A DNA stretch of 51,976 nt from Chitinophaga pinensis (GTDB lineage: Bacteria; Bacteroidota; Bacteroidia; B-17B0; Aurantibacillaceae): contig CAMCZO010000006.1 in the NCBI GenBank assembly GCA_945887955.1, forward strand, positions 1 through 51,976, given 5' to 3'. This document shows, piece after piece, positions 16,308 to 26,914 of this stretch (position 1 is the stretch's first letter; each line of letters begins with the position of its first letter). A program made the translations under genes and the position numbers. The notes under the pieces were generated by a model. It was not told the DNA's origin, searched no databases, and worked only from the letters and a program-made list of their open reading frames with translations.

Positions 16308-17573
16308 TTACGTTTTTTGTTTCTTTTTTTTAGCTGCCGGAAATAAAATATTATTTAAAATTAACCGGTAACCTGGAGAATTAGGATGTAAAGTTAAGTC
16401 AGTTGGCGGCTCTTCAACCCTGTGCTCATAATCCTCGGGATCATGTCCGCTATAAAAAGTCCAGGTTCCCTTACCGGCTTCTCCGTGAATATATCTTGCC
16501 TCACCATAAGCTTTTGATTCGCCCATGATCAATACTCCTTTTTTGATGTATCGTTTATCAAAAGCGGCGGTTTGTCCCCAAAACCCACGAATGGTATTGG
16601 TATGATTTTGGCATAACATAGTAGGAACAGGATCCCATTTAGCAGAAAAATCAAATAAAGTAAACAAATCGGTATTTTGCGTTGGCCCATATTGTCTTCT
16701 TGTCATATAAGTATCAATTGAAGAATACTCGTATTCCATGGGGTTCATACTTAATTTATAATTTTCGAAGGCAAACCCTTTTGAAAAATCTAACTTGTTA
16801 TTTGAATTTTTATCGGCAGGATCATGATCAAACATGCTTTCGCAAATATCTATATCCTCGGCCGCTAATGCAATATCGTAACTATCCGTAGCGCTGCACA
16901 TCGCAAATAAAAAGCCACCATTCAAAACAAAATTTTTAATGGTTTTAGCTGAGTGAAGTTTCATTAAGGACACTTTATTAAAGCCAAGTTTTTTTGCCAT
17001 CATTTCATTTTCTTTTACTTCTGATTGATACCATGCAGCCGATGCAAATTGAGAATAAAATTTACCGAATTGTCCGGTAAAATCTTCGTGATGTAAATGC
17101 AGCCAATCATAATCTTTTAACTTATCCAAGAACACTTCTTCATCATAAATTATATCATAAGGAATTTCTGCAAATTTTAAAACAAGTGTTACCGCATCAT
17201 CCCATGGTTGTTTACCTTTTGGAGAATAAACAGCAATGCGTGGTGCTTTTTGGAGTTTTATGGCATCTTGATTTATTTCAGGGTTTGATATATCTGTTAA
17301 AATGGATTGGCCTTGTGCGTCAGAAATAATTTCATAACTGATGCCTCTAATTATGCATTCATTTGAAACAGCTTTTGCATTAGGAATCATAAAGCTACCA
17401 CCTCGATAATTTAAAAGCCAATGAATCTCTAGTTCACCTTTTAATGCCCAATAAGCGATGCCATATGATTTAATATGGTTTTTTTGAGAATCATCCATTG
17501 GAATTAAAATATAGGATGCATTCAATTGAATACCATAAACACAAAGAAGTATAAATAATATTTTTTTTCTCAT
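16308..17573 (-). CDS. secreted 'asparagine synthetase B'-like protein of Bacteroidota
   Basis: A 421-residue protein with a signal peptide (residues 1-19). Conserved blocks include SYILIPMDDSQKNHIKSYG, LLNYRGGSFM, ISDAQGQSIL, WDDAVTLVLKFAEIPYDI, YDWLHLHHEDFTGQ, GGFLFAMCSATDSYDIALAA and FYSGHDPEDYEHRV. These match a Bacteroidota family often labelled asparagine synthetase B, although the protein has a secretion signal and no recognisable Asn-synthetase ATP motif. The GGFLFAMCSATDS block recalls ThuA/class I glutamine-amidotransferase-like folds. True substrate unknown; a periplasmic or outer-membrane role is more likely than cytoplasmic Asn synthesis. The holin-like gene follows immediately in the same frame. 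Confidence 0.75.
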   Translation of the reverse strand: MRKKILFILLCVYGIQLNASYILIPMDDSQKNHIKSYGIAYWALKGELEIHWLLNYRGGSFMIPNAKAVSNECIIRGISYEIISDAQGQSILTDISNPEINQDAIKLQKAPRIAVYSPKGKQPWDDAVTLVLKFAEIPYDIIYDEEVFLDKLKDYDWLHLHHEDFTGQFGKFYSQFASAAWYQSEVKENEMMAKKLGFNKVSLMKLHSAKTIKNFVLNGGFLFAMCSATDSYDIALAAEDIDICESMFDHDPADKNSNNKLDFSKGFAFENYKLSMNPMEYEYSSIDTYMTRRQYGPTQNTDLFTLFDFSAKWDPVPTMLCQNHTNTIRGFWGQTAAFDKRYIKKGVLIMGESKAYGEARYIHGEAGKGTWTFYSGHDPEDYEHRVEEPPTDLTLHPNSPGYRLILNNILFPAAKKKKQKT

Positions 17574-17650
17574 AAACGAATAATCAGCTTTTAGATGAAG
17601 AACAAAGACGAATTTACCACAAAATTAACAGCAAAGAAACACAATAGAAT

Positions 17651-18487
17651 TTAATGCCCAGAATTAATTATAGATTGGCGAAGCTTTGTAATCATTGAAG
17701 TAATATTTTTAATTCCTTGCTTTTCTGTGATTTTATTTTTTTTTACCAATTCAAATTCATTATCTATTGCTTTTAAATCATTTAAAATAAACAATGATTT
17801 TTCATCTAAGTTTACCTTCTGTAACATGATAATTATATTTTCTAGAGATTCTTTATGGTTAAATATAGCTTTTATTATACTTTCGGTATTCGGATTTTCG
17901 GTTATTTTACAAGACACATAAAGTCCTTCAATCCAACAGCCAGATAATATTATTGCCGAAGCTGCGGCTCGATTACTTGTTTTTAAGAGCTCTTCAACTT
18001 TAGCAAATGCATTGCTAATAATTTGAAGCGTTGTGTCTCTATTTGATTCGTTATTTTGAATTCGATCAAATAGCTGTTGATTAAAAGCACTACTAACGCC
18101 TAGTTGAGTTGCTAATTTGTTAACGCATTTTAAAAACAATAAACTTTCTTGAGTTTGGCCAAAGGAGTTGGCAATACTTAAATCAGAGCCATAAATACCA
18201 AAATTAGCAGCTTTAAATACATCAAGTGTATACTTTGAAACTAAAACAGGATTGTTTAATAAATCGGGATTATACTCTATTTTATTTTCTTCTATTAATT
18301 TAAAAATTAATTTTCTATCAGGTAAACTAACAAATACATTTTGAGCTGTTATTTTAATTGGAGTTAAATCTTTATTAACAGTATCTGTATCGTGATGAAC
18401 ATCTTCGCTTTTTTCAGCTTGTCTATTGCATGAAAAAAATAAAGAAAAAAATACAAAAAATAAAAATTTAAAATTTAACTGATTCAT
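17651..18487 (-). CDS. lipoprotein of unknown function
   Basis: A 278-residue protein with an N-terminal hydrophobic signal and lipobox FFSC (Cys about 20), followed by an acidic, Asp/His-rich spacer (EKSEDVHHDTDTVNKD). The body is mostly alpha-helical, with blocks SKYTLDVFKAANFGIYGSDL and ASAIILSGCWIEGLYVSC (two Cys). It looks like a conserved Bacteroidota lipoprotein, but I cannot assign a family or function. It lies 77 bp upstream of the asparagine-synthetase-B-like gene and 30 bp downstream of the MORN-repeat gene, all in the same direction. Confidence 0.65.
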   Translation of the reverse strand: MNQLNFKFLFFVFFSLFFSCNRQAEKSEDVHHDTDTVNKDLTPIKITAQNVFVSLPDRKLIFKLIEENKIEYNPDLLNNPVLVSKYTLDVFKAANFGIYGSDLSIANSFGQTQESLLFLKCVNKLATQLGVSSAFNQQLFDRIQNNESNRDTTLQIISNAFAKVEELLKTSNRAAASAIILSGCWIEGLYVSCKITENPNTESIIKAIFNHKESLENIIIMLQKVNLDEKSLFILNDLKAIDNEFELVKKNKITEKQGIKNITSMITKLRQSIINSGH

Positions 18488-18517
18488 AATTTACAAATCA
18501 AATATAGTAAAAAATAT

Positions 18518-20251
18518 TTATTGTTTAGTTCCGCGCGAATATCTCATTCGATTTATTTCCTTGCCGTTTTTGTCATAAAAAATCCATTCACCATCAGGTA
18601 CGCTTTGCAATTTTCCTTTTCGGCTATCGTTAACAATGGAGTAGTTTGATATGGCCTGAATAGTTGAATTAGGGTAATAGATAATACTTTTTCCACACAA
18701 TTTCCCATTTTTAAAATTCTGAATTCTACTAAGGCCGCCAGTTTCGAAATTGTAGGACCATTTACCAGTTTGGTGGCCTCTGCGATATTTACCTTTTGTA
18801 TCCACATAACCTCCTTTTTCAAACCATTGAATGTGTTTACCGTGTTTGATTCCATTTACATAATTAGAAGTTTCTCTAGGCTTACCGTTCTCATAAAAGT
18901 AGTTCCACTCGCCTTTTTTCGCCCCTTTGTTATTATAACTACCAACATAATTAGCCATAGAATTGTTGTGCCAACCCTTCCAAAATCCAATAAGAGAGGT
19001 TCCTTTAATAGTACCTTCATCTTTTTTAGCGCCATTTTCCCACCAGCTAAGCCAGAGCCCATTTTCTTCGCCTTTTATGTAAGGACCTTCTTGTAATTTA
19101 TTGCCATTTTCCCACCAAGTAGACCAAATGCCATTTTTAGTGCCATTTTCAAAATTACCCTGTTTCCATTTTTCGCCTCCACGATAAAAATAATTCCACA
19201 CGCCTATTTGTTTATCATTTAAAAAATCGCCCTCACTTTCAATTTTTTCATTCGAATAATAATAAATCCATTTACCCTCGCGAGTATTTTCTTTAAAAGG
19301 GCCTTGCATTTCGATTTTACCTTCTAGATTGTAAAACTTCCAGACTCCTTCTTTTTTATTGTTCACAAAATTCCCCTCACTTTTTATATTATGATTTGAG
19401 TAATAGGATGAATAATAGCCATTGAGTATGCCTTCAATGTAAGTGGATTCATAATTTAATTCGCCATTGATATGAAAAAATCTCCAAACGCTGTCTTGTA
19501 AACCATTTTTATAATACCCAATGGCCTTAATTATACCATTGTTGTAATTAGCTGTTAAACTTCCATTTCCTTGGGCTATAAGTTGGTTCCCTTTTGTGTC
19601 AAACAACTCTAATAAATACAATAAGGTATCTTTATATTCTTTAGTGAATTTTTTTTTGCCTGATTCATAAAATTCCTCCCAAATTCCACAAGGATTACCC
19701 GAACAATAATTTTGTATTGAGGCCTCTTTTCCAGATTTAAAAAATGTTTGGGCTTTGCCATTACGCTTATCTTTTTCGAAAGCACCTTTACTTTCAAGAG
19801 TACCATTTTCAAAATAATAAATCCATTCCCCTTCCTTTTTACCATTTTCAAAATTCTCTACTGTTTTTTGTTTACCATTTTCATAAAAAGAAGTCCAAGT
19901 ACTATCGGCAATATCATTATTATACTTAGTAATTTGGGCTATTTTGCCAGATTTAAAATAATAAGTATTTGTGCCCCATTTTTTTCCTCTAAAATAATGC
20001 TCTACTGCTTTTTTAGTTCCGTCTTCATAATAGAACATCCAAATGCTATCTTCTTTTCCTTCATGATAATAGCCTCTGCGACTGGGTTTACCCGAAACAT
20101 AATATTCAAAATGTTGCCCATGTGGCATTCCTTTAAAATAATCTGTTTCTGTCTTTAATTGAGATTGCTGGGCATCATAATATTCCTTTTTTTGTTGGCT
20201 AAATAAAGAAAAACATAGAAAAACTAAATATAGAAAAATATAGAAACGCAT
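18518..20251 (-). CDS. secreted MORN-repeat (MORN_2) protein
   Basis: A 577-residue protein with a signal peptide (MRFYIFLYLVFLCFSLFSQQ), followed by roughly twenty tandem repeats of about 23 residues. The core pattern is (Y/F)ENGKxxxxxxFxNGKKxGxWxYY, for example YENGKQKTVENFENGKKEGE and WENGNKLQEGPYIKGEENG. This is the MORN_2 type, annotated elsewhere as 'toxin-antitoxin YwqK family antitoxin', a name that says little here. Repeats of this kind form an elongated beta-meander, likely a periplasmic or surface scaffold. No enzymatic domain is seen, and no partner toxin is nearby. Confidence 0.88.
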   Translation of the reverse strand: MRFYIFLYLVFLCFSLFSQQKKEYYDAQQSQLKTETDYFKGMPHGQHFEYYVSGKPSRRGYYHEGKEDSIWMFYYEDGTKKAVEHYFRGKKWGTNTYYFKSGKIAQITKYNNDIADSTWTSFYENGKQKTVENFENGKKEGEWIYYFENGTLESKGAFEKDKRNGKAQTFFKSGKEASIQNYCSGNPCGIWEEFYESGKKKFTKEYKDTLLYLLELFDTKGNQLIAQGNGSLTANYNNGIIKAIGYYKNGLQDSVWRFFHINGELNYESTYIEGILNGYYSSYYSNHNIKSEGNFVNNKKEGVWKFYNLEGKIEMQGPFKENTREGKWIYYYSNEKIESEGDFLNDKQIGVWNYFYRGGEKWKQGNFENGTKNGIWSTWWENGNKLQEGPYIKGEENGLWLSWWENGAKKDEGTIKGTSLIGFWKGWHNNSMANYVGSYNNKGAKKGEWNYFYENGKPRETSNYVNGIKHGKHIQWFEKGGYVDTKGKYRRGHQTGKWSYNFETGGLSRIQNFKNGKLCGKSIIYYPNSTIQAISNYSIVNDSRKGKLQSVPDGEWIFYDKNGKEINRMRYSRGTKQ

Positions 20252-20412
20252 GATGTAAATTTAAACAACAAAATGAGAATTGAATACTCTAGTAATTGGT
20301 TTTTTGAACATTTTTAAAAAATATTCAAAAAAGACTATGAAATGATAGAAAATATAATTTTAATATTTTTAAAGAAGAGGCAAGTTTAATAAACTAAAAA
20401 ATAGTGATGAAG

Positions 20413-22203
20413 TTAGTTATTTAGTTTTAAAACTGCCATAAAAGCGCTTTGAGGGATTTCAACATTTCCAACCTGTTTCATGCGTTTTTTACCTTCTTTT
20501 TGTTTTTCTAATAACTTTCTTTTTCTACTAATATCGCCTCCATAACATTTAGCCGTTACATCTTTTCTCATTGCACTAATTGTTTCGCGAGAAATAATTT
20601 TAGCGCCAATGGCTGCTTGAATTGGGATTTCGAATTGCTGCTTAGGAATTAATTCTTTTAGTTTTTCACATATTTTTTTTCCAAATTGATATGAATTACT
20701 TCTATGGATTAAACAAGATAGCGCATCAACGGGTTCGCTTTTAAGAAGAATGTCGAGTTTTACTAAATCAGATTCTCTCATGCCTATAGGATGATAATCA
20801 AAAGAGGCATAACCTTTTGAAATAGATTTTAAGCGGTCAAAAAAATCAAATACAACTTCGCCCAAAGGCATTTCAAAAACGAGTTCAACCCGATCGGCTG
20901 TTAAATAGTTTTGAGTAACAATAGAACCTCTTTTTTCGATGCATAAACTCATAACTGGGCCAATAAAGTCAGACTTTGTTATAATATTAGCTTTAATATA
21001 TGGTTCTTCTATATAATCTATTCTTGCAGGATCGGGTAAGTCGCTAGGATTATTAACAGTTATAACATCTCCATTAGTTTGATAAGCCATATATGATACA
21101 TTAGGAACGGTGGTAATTACAGTCATGTTAAATTCACGCTCTAATCGTTCTTGAACAATTTCCATATGAAGCATACCTAAAAAACCGCACCTGAAACCAA
21201 AGCCTAATGCTAAAGAAGATTCGGGTTCCCAAGTTAAAGAAGCGTCGTTTAATTGTAGTTTTTCCATACTGTAGCGCAATTCTTCAAAATCTTCAGTGTC
21301 TATAGGATAAATTCCAGCAAAAACCATAGGCTTTACTTCTTCAAATCCGTGAATTCCTTCTAAACAAGGGCGATCGAAGTGAGTAATTGTATCACCAACT
21401 TTAACCTCTTTAGCGGATTTAATTCCAGAAATAATATAACCAACATCTCCAGTACTTAAAATACTTCGGGGCTCGGGTTTTAATTTAAGAACGCCAATTT
21501 CATCAGCATTATAAATAGAGCCAGTATTAACAAATTTTACTTTTTCGCCTTTTCTAATGGTGCCATTTGTAATTTTAAAATAGGCAATAATCCCCCTAAA
21601 AGAATTAAATACAGAATCAAAAATTAATGCTTGTAAAGGCGCTTCAGGATCTCCGATTGGTGAGTTAATTCTTTCGATAATTGCCGATAAAATTTCTTCG
21701 ATTCCAAGGCCTGTTTTTCCGCTAGCAGGAATAATTGAATCTCGATCACAACCTATTAAATCAACGATTTGATCTTTTACTAATTCTGGTTCTGCGCTGG
21801 GCAAATCCATTTTATTTAAAATTGGGATAATAGTTAAATCGTGCTCTAGAGCCAAATATAAGTTAGAAATTGTTTGAGCCTGAATGCCTTGAGCTGCATC
21901 TACAATTAAAAGTGCTCCTTCGCAGGCAGCAATTGAACGAGACACTTCGTAACTAAAATCTACATGCCCAGGAGTATCAATTAAATTAAGAACAAACTTT
22001 TCTCCTTTATACTCGTAATCCATTTGAATAGCATGGCTTTTGATGGTTATGCCTCTTTCTTTTTCAAGATCCATATCATCTAACACCTGTGCTTGCATGT
22101 CGCGTTTACTTACAGCACCGGTATATTCTAATAACCGGTCGGCCAACGTGCTTTTTCCGTGATCGATATGAGCAATAATGCAAAAATTACGTATGTTATT
22201 CAT
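20413..22203 (-). CDS. lepA: elongation factor 4 (LepA)
   Basis: LepA is a translational GTPase of the EF-G type that acts on ribosomes in initiation or back-translocation. The 596-residue product has G1 AHIDHGKS, G2 region [10 protein letters not shown]3 DTPGHVDF and G4 NKMD. It also has the LepA-specific C-terminal domain with [14 protein letters not shown], and the ending [23 protein letters not shown]. All motifs are intact and the length is normal. It is transcribed toward the MORN gene with a 161-bp AT-rich gap, and starts with ATG. Confidence 0.97.
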   Translation of the reverse strand: MNNIRNFCIIAHIDHGKSTLADRLLEYTGAVSKRDMQAQVLDDMDLEKERGITIKSHAIQMDYEYKGEKFVLNLIDTPGHVDFSYEVSRSIAACEGALLIVDAAQGIQAQTISNLYLALEHDLTIIPILNKMDLPSAEPELVKDQIVDLIGCDRDSIIPASGKTGLGIEEILSAIIERINSPIGDPEAPLQALIFDSVFNSFRGIIAYFKITNGTIRKGEKVKFVNTGSIYNADEIGVLKLKPEPRSILSTGDVGYIISGIKSAKEVKVGDTITHFDRPCLEGIHGFEEVKPMVFAGIYPIDTEDFEELRYSMEKLQLNDASLTWEPESSLALGFGFRCGFLGMLHMEIVQERLEREFNMTVITTVPNVSYMAYQTNGDVITVNNPSDLPDPARIDYIEEPYIKANIITKSDFIGPVMSLCIEKRGSIVTQNYLTADRVELVFEMPLGEVVFDFFDRLKSISKGYASFDYHPIGMRESDLVKLDILLKSEPVDALSCLIHRSNSYQFGKKICEKLKELIPKQQFEIPIQAAIGAKIISRETISAMRKDVTAKCYGGDISRKRKLLEKQKEGKKRMKQVGNVEIPQSAFMAVLKLNN

Positions 22204-22296
22204 TGTTTAGTGTAATCGCTTTTTTAGGGCAACAAATATAAGTATAGCATTTAACTTAATTGAAGGATAATTTTGAAAAGAGTTTAATCAATCAGA

Positions 22297-25200
22297 TTAC
22301 TCTTCTTGCTTTTTTTCTTTTTCTTCTTCGGCGCCGTAAGCACCAAATTGTTTTAGTTTTTCTAAAAATAAATCTTTTTTACGTTTATTCCCTAGGTCGA
22401 ATTTATAGGAAGGCCCTTTTTCAACATTCATTTTTTTATTTTTAGACTTTAATCCCTCTATACCTCTGTTAAACTCACTGTTATTACTAAAAGCCAACAT
22501 GGTTCCTTTGTAATAATTAAAATAATACCAAGTATTGGCATCTGCCTCTAAATAAATATCCAAAGCATCGCCGCCTTTCTGTTTTTTAATTTGTATAACC
22601 CCATTCATATATCTAAAAATTTCGGTTTTAAGAATATTCCCAAGCCCTAACATTCCTTCTGACAAATATGATTTTGTATTTTTATTATAGATCATTTTAA
22701 CATTATTAAATACCAGCGGTTTTTCTAACTCATCTGGAAATTTTTTATAGTTGCCGTATACATTTAGGTCAGATAAAGCCTTATCGCCCCTTTCTTTTCC
22801 TAATAATTCAATTATTCCATGAGAAAATAAATTGCCTTCAAGAGGAACCGGAGTTAATGCCCCTATATATAACTCTAAATCTTTAGCCATTTTTTTTATT
22901 AGACTTGATTCAAAAAAGAAATCAACAACTAACATTAAATTAAAATTAACACTATCAGTAATACTATTATAATTTGCGTTTCCAACACTTGTTAATTTAA
23001 CTTGACCTAAATCGTTAATTAAATTATAGCTGCCTTCGGAATTAATCATGCAATTTTTCGTATCGAGCCCCACATAGTTTCCTGGCAAACTTTTTTCATC
23101 TAATTTTTCTTTGTTAGAAATTTCATACTCTTTTGTTTCTCTATTGAAGGTTAATAATCCATCGGCTTCAATCACATTTTTTGAACTTCTGGCTCCTTGT
23201 AAAGATAGGAAGGCTGGATAAACCGAATTAGAATCTGAATTAAAAAACAAACCGGTTCCTACTTCTAATCCCTTCATATCTAATGCCTTTTTAGGAATTG
23301 GGATTAAGATTTCATTAGGATTAATTTCTCCAGAAAACTTTAAATATGATTTTCCTATTTTATTACAATTGTGTACAATTTTTGTTCCACCATCAAAAGT
23401 TAAAAACTCATCAGCTGCTTTTAAAAATACTTTGCCTGCAAAACTAAAATAATCATTAAATCTAAAATTTTCTTTTTCAGGAATATCTCCTTCTGAAATA
23501 GTTTGCCCTGAGGTGTCGGGTTTTATAATTTTGAAGTTTATTAAAAAACTTTTATCATTTTCGTCTTTATATTGATATTCACCAGATGCTAAATAATTTC
23601 GGCGACTAAAAATATTAGTCGTTGTATTATTAATTCGATGATATTTTGTAACTGTATTTGCTGAGATCCATGATTTTCGTAAAGTATCTAAAACTGCATT
23701 TTTAAATATGGTTACATCTCCATTGAATGGAAAAATTCTAGCATCGGCCACATCAATGTAAGGGGCATTCTTACATTTAATAATGTATTTATGCAAATTA
23801 TAACTAGCGCCAGGAGCAAAAAAACGAAGTGAATCTTGTTTAGGATGAATACTAATAAACTCAGGCCCTTCTAAATCTATTCCGTTTTCTGCGGCCTCGG
23901 TATCCATTTTCTTTTGTGTGTCTCCAAGTTCAATTTCTTCAGCATCCATAAACCATTTAAATTGTTCCATGTATGCGATATATTGATTTTTAAGGAATTT
24001 AACATATGAGCCCTCTCCATTTGTTTTAAAAAGGCCTTCGCGTTTATCAAAATCTATTTTTGCATTAACATTATCTGTACTAAATGAAAATCCTTCGCCT
24101 TCAAACGCTTTTAACTTAAAATCTGCTGTGTCACTAAAAAATTTCCTCTTTGCAAACAATATTTTTTGAGAAAACAAATCTGCTTTTTCAAATTCAAATT
24201 TTCCATTGCCAGTTAATTCTTTATAAGATAAATCTAATCGACCCTTAAAAATAAAGTTTTCCTTGTATAATTGAAATGGCGTTTTGATGTTATATGCTTG
24301 CAATAAATCTTGATATGGTAAAAAATGTAGTCGCACGGTATCGCCGTGAGCAGTTGGAAATTCTGGGTTATCACCTTCTTTAACATCAAAAACATTTGCA
24401 TTTCCATTTGCACTATCTGGAAATAATACTAGGTCAGAAACTTTAGATGCACTAGAACTGAAATTTAAATCGCCACCACCTCGCAAACCCTTATTGCTTA
24501 ATCTAATTTCTTTATCAAAATTTGCTTTACCTCCATAAACCGGAAAGCCCCCAGTTGGTGTTTGATGAATAAATCCAAAAGAATAATCTTTCTGTAAACA
24601 AAGCACCTCTTTAAAATTTGGGAAAATACCTGCCGAATAAAAAGTACCTTCAAATCGTAAGGCTTCATTTCTGAAATTATCTAAACTATCAATACTAAAA
24701 GGATCTAATTTAAAATAAAATTTAGCTCTATTATAAACCCCTTTATAAACTAAGCGTTTATCATAATAAGCATAGCTTTCTTTAAAACACTTAAAGCTAG
24801 GAAATGTTGGTGCTTGACCATAGCCAGATTTGTTTTTTGGCGCATCAATTCGTAACTCCCCATCCAAATTTTCTATCAGTGTTTGTACTTTTTTAAATGG
24901 AACATTCCCATTTACATCAACCTGAAGAGCCTCAACATATATTTTAAGAGAATCAATGGTTTTCATTTTCACTTTAAATTGTTCGTAATCAAAAATAAAA
25001 TCTTTCCCAACAAATTCAAATTTGCCAGAAGCCAATGTTCCACTAAATAATAGCTGTCTGTTTTTTTTCATAATTACCTCACGGTGCTTAGGAAACATAA
25101 ATACTTTTTGAGTATCGCTTAACAAAACAGATTTTACACCATAAACATTAATATCGTAATTTAATAAATTCATAACGGCATTCTCTTTGCCAGAATTAAC

Positions 25201-26793
25201 TGAGTGAATAGTTATTATATCATAATCGTTTTTATGTTTTGCGTTTAAAGCAAAATTAAATAGCCTCTCTCTAACAGTAACAATGTCTGTTTCAGGATTA
25301 TAATAAATTAATCCAAACACGGCCATTTTAAAAATTATTGGCCTTAAATCAACCGCCAAATATTTGATGTGTTTAGCAAAATCAACTACCGAAAATGAGG
25401 CCGATTTGTTGTTTGCGTTATAAAAATCAATCATTCTGGTGATTGGACTAATCTGTTCTCCTAATTTTATAAGTTCAGCTTTTTGGGCATTATAGAAATC
25501 GGAAGATTCAAAATAAGCTTCGCCCTGAAAATTATTTGGCAAAAAATTAAACATCATAACAGAATCATCAACTGGCCAAACAATTTGTTCAAAATACATG
25601 TCGTATTTATGAAATGAATTTGAAAAAGGTGTTTTTTGCAGGCCATCTTCGCCTCGAACAATTGTAACAACGCGCTTATCAATTTGATAGTTAAAACTTA
25701 AGCCTGGATGAAAAATAGTGTCTTTATCTAAAAAAAATTTTATGATGCCTGGATTCGCAACAATTTTTTCATTATTCATTCCAAAGGCGCGCGCGCTAAC
25801 TTCTAAAAACTTTTTCCCCTCCCGACTTAAGATTATTCTTGCAGGATTTGATGGGCTTCCTGAACCAACAAATTTAGAACCACGCATGCTAAATCCTCCA
25901 TCATAATCTACATTAGGATAAATGTTTTTTACTAGTAAACGTTTACTATAAGAATCAAAGCGAGGATAAGTTTTTTCTCCATTTTCTGTAATAATTTTAT
26001 CGTTAATTCGACCTAATTGTGGTTTATCAAAAAATTGTTTGCCAGTAAATATTACACTATCAGCAAAATAAGCTCCGGTTTTACAATCAATCGTATAATT
26101 TTTTATTAAAGCAAACACATCAATTTCTAATCCACTTTTTTCCCAACTAACTTTTCCACCCTTGCCTATAAATTTTCCACTATTCGGATAAAAAGTTCCA
26201 GAAGTTTTCTCTATGGCTAAACTATCGCCGTTAGGATTAGCGCCTACTAATGTAATTGAATTGAAAATTACGCGTGCAATCGTATCAAACTCAAATTTAA
26301 AATTTGTTTCCAAACTATAAAAAGAAAACGAAGGCGTTTTATAAAATTCATTCTTCTTAAATACATTCTCGCTCATATCCAAAAAAGACTGAATGCCCCG
26401 CAAAGACTTACCATTTATGATTTTATCTAAACAAGTTTGCCAATCTTTAAATATTTCGTTACTATGATTTGATTGAATAGAATTTATTAAAGTATTAATG
26501 TATCCATAAAAATATGGATATGGCTTAAATCTTTTTTTAAGCATTTCATTGGCGGTATTAATTGCCGCCTGTTTATAGTAGCCAGTAATGACGTTGTCTT
26601 TCCAAAGTTTTTCAAAGACTCGAATATAATCTTTTGCGGTTTCTTTATTCGCCGAATTATCAATAAAATAATCACTTAATTCTTTAGAAAATTTTACGGT
26701 GTCGTTCGAAAACTCTATAGTTTTCTGGGCATTTAAGTTTAGAATTCCAATAAATAAATTTGAAATAAAAAAGGGTATAAAAAAGGTTTTCAA
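22297..26793 (-). CDS. very large secreted beta-rich protein of unknown function
   Basis: A 1498-residue protein I cannot assign to a family. It has a signal peptide (about residues 1-22, ending LNLNAQ) and then an alpha-helical N-terminal region to about 150. A very long series of short beta-strand segments follows, with frequent 'GxGxF.F...D' and 'G.....FD' patterns (for example GNGKFEFEKADLFSQK, FIGKGGKVSWEKSG). The strand-turn rhythm recalls LptA/LptD- or AsmA-like envelope proteins, but I see no defining motif. The C-terminus is charged (EEEKEKKQEE). There is no T9SS sorting domain and no transmembrane helix beyond the signal. The start is TTG at 26793, which gives the signal peptide. 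Not clearly in an operon with lepA. Confidence 0.8.
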   Translation of the reverse strand: MKTFFIPFFISNLFIGILNLNAQKTIEFSNDTVKFSKELSDYFIDNSANKETAKDYIRVFEKLWKDNVITGYYKQAAINTANEMLKKRFKPYPYFYGYINTLINSIQSNHSNEIFKDWQTCLDKIINGKSLRGIQSFLDMSENVFKKNEFYKTPSFSFYSLETNFKFEFDTIARVIFNSITLVGANPNGDSLAIEKTSGTFYPNSGKFIGKGGKVSWEKSGLEIDVFALIKNYTIDCKTGAYFADSVIFTGKQFFDKPQLGRINDKIITENGEKTYPRFDSYSKRLLVKNIYPNVDYDGGFSMRGSKFVGSGSPSNPARIILSREGKKFLEVSARAFGMNNEKIVANPGIIKFFLDKDTIFHPGLSFNYQIDKRVVTIVRGEDGLQKTPFSNSFHKYDMYFEQIVWPVDDSVMMFNFLPNNFQGEAYFESSDFYNAQKAELIKLGEQISPITRMIDFYNANNKSASFSVVDFAKHIKYLAVDLRPIIFKMAVFGLIYYNPETDIVTVRERLFNFALNAKHKNDYDIITIHSVNSGKENAVMNLLNYDINVYGVKSVLLSDTQKVFMFPKHREVIMKKNRQLLFSGTLASGKFEFVGKDFIFDYEQFKVKMKTIDSLKIYVEALQVDVNGNVPFKKVQTLIENLDGELRIDAPKNKSGYGQAPTFPSFKCFKESYAYYDKRLVYKGVYNRAKFYFKLDPFSIDSLDNFRNEALRFEGTFYSAGIFPNFKEVLCLQKDYSFGFIHQTPTGGFPVYGGKANFDKEIRLSNKGLRGGGDLNFSSSASKVSDLVLFPDSANGNANVFDVKEGDNPEFPTAHGDTVRLHFLPYQDLLQAYNIKTPFQLYKENFIFKGRLDLSYKELTGNGKFEFEKADLFSQKILFAKRKFFSDTADFKLKAFEGEGFSFSTDNVNAKIDFDKREGLFKTNGEGSYVKFLKNQYIAYMEQFKWFMDAEEIELGDTQKKMDTEAAENGIDLEGPEFISIHPKQDSLRFFAPGASYNLHKYIIKCKNAPYIDVADARIFPFNGDVTIFKNAVLDTLRKSWISANTVTKYHRINNTTTNIFSRRNYLASGEYQYKDENDKSFLINFKIIKPDTSGQTISEGDIPEKENFRFNDYFSFAGKVFLKAADEFLTFDGGTKIVHNCNKIGKSYLKFSGEINPNEILIPIPKKALDMKGLEVGTGLFFNSDSNSVYPAFLSLQGARSSKNVIEADGLLTFNRETKEYEISNKEKLDEKSLPGNYVGLDTKNCMINSEGSYNLINDLGQVKLTSVGNANYNSITDSVNFNLMLVVDFFFESSLIKKMAKDLELYIGALTPVPLEGNLFSHGIIELLGKERGDKALSDLNVYGNYKKFPDELEKPLVFNNVKMIYNKNTKSYLSEGMLGLGNILKTEIFRYMNGVIQIKKQKGGDALDIYLEADANTWYYFNYYKGTMLAFSNNSEFNRGIEGLKSKNKKMNVEKGPSYKFDLGNKRKKDLFLEKLKQFGAYGAEEEKEKKQEE

Positions 26794-26914
26794 AATGAAG
26801 AGAATTATTTATTCAAATATATAGAATCAATTATGTTATTTGTAATATTTCTTTTAAATCGAATTGATTCTAATTTGTTAATTAAAATAAATTACAACAA
26901 GCAGTCAAAATCAA

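Noticed and set aside
18770..19096. Plus-strand open frames opposite the MORN-repeat gene
   Set aside because: They are antisense shadows of a repetitive coding sequence with no homology or start signals.
18518..20251. Toxin-antitoxin system suggested by the common YwqK antitoxin label for MORN_2 proteins
   Set aside because: No toxin gene is adjacent, the protein has a signal peptide, and the neighbours are a lipoprotein and lepA.
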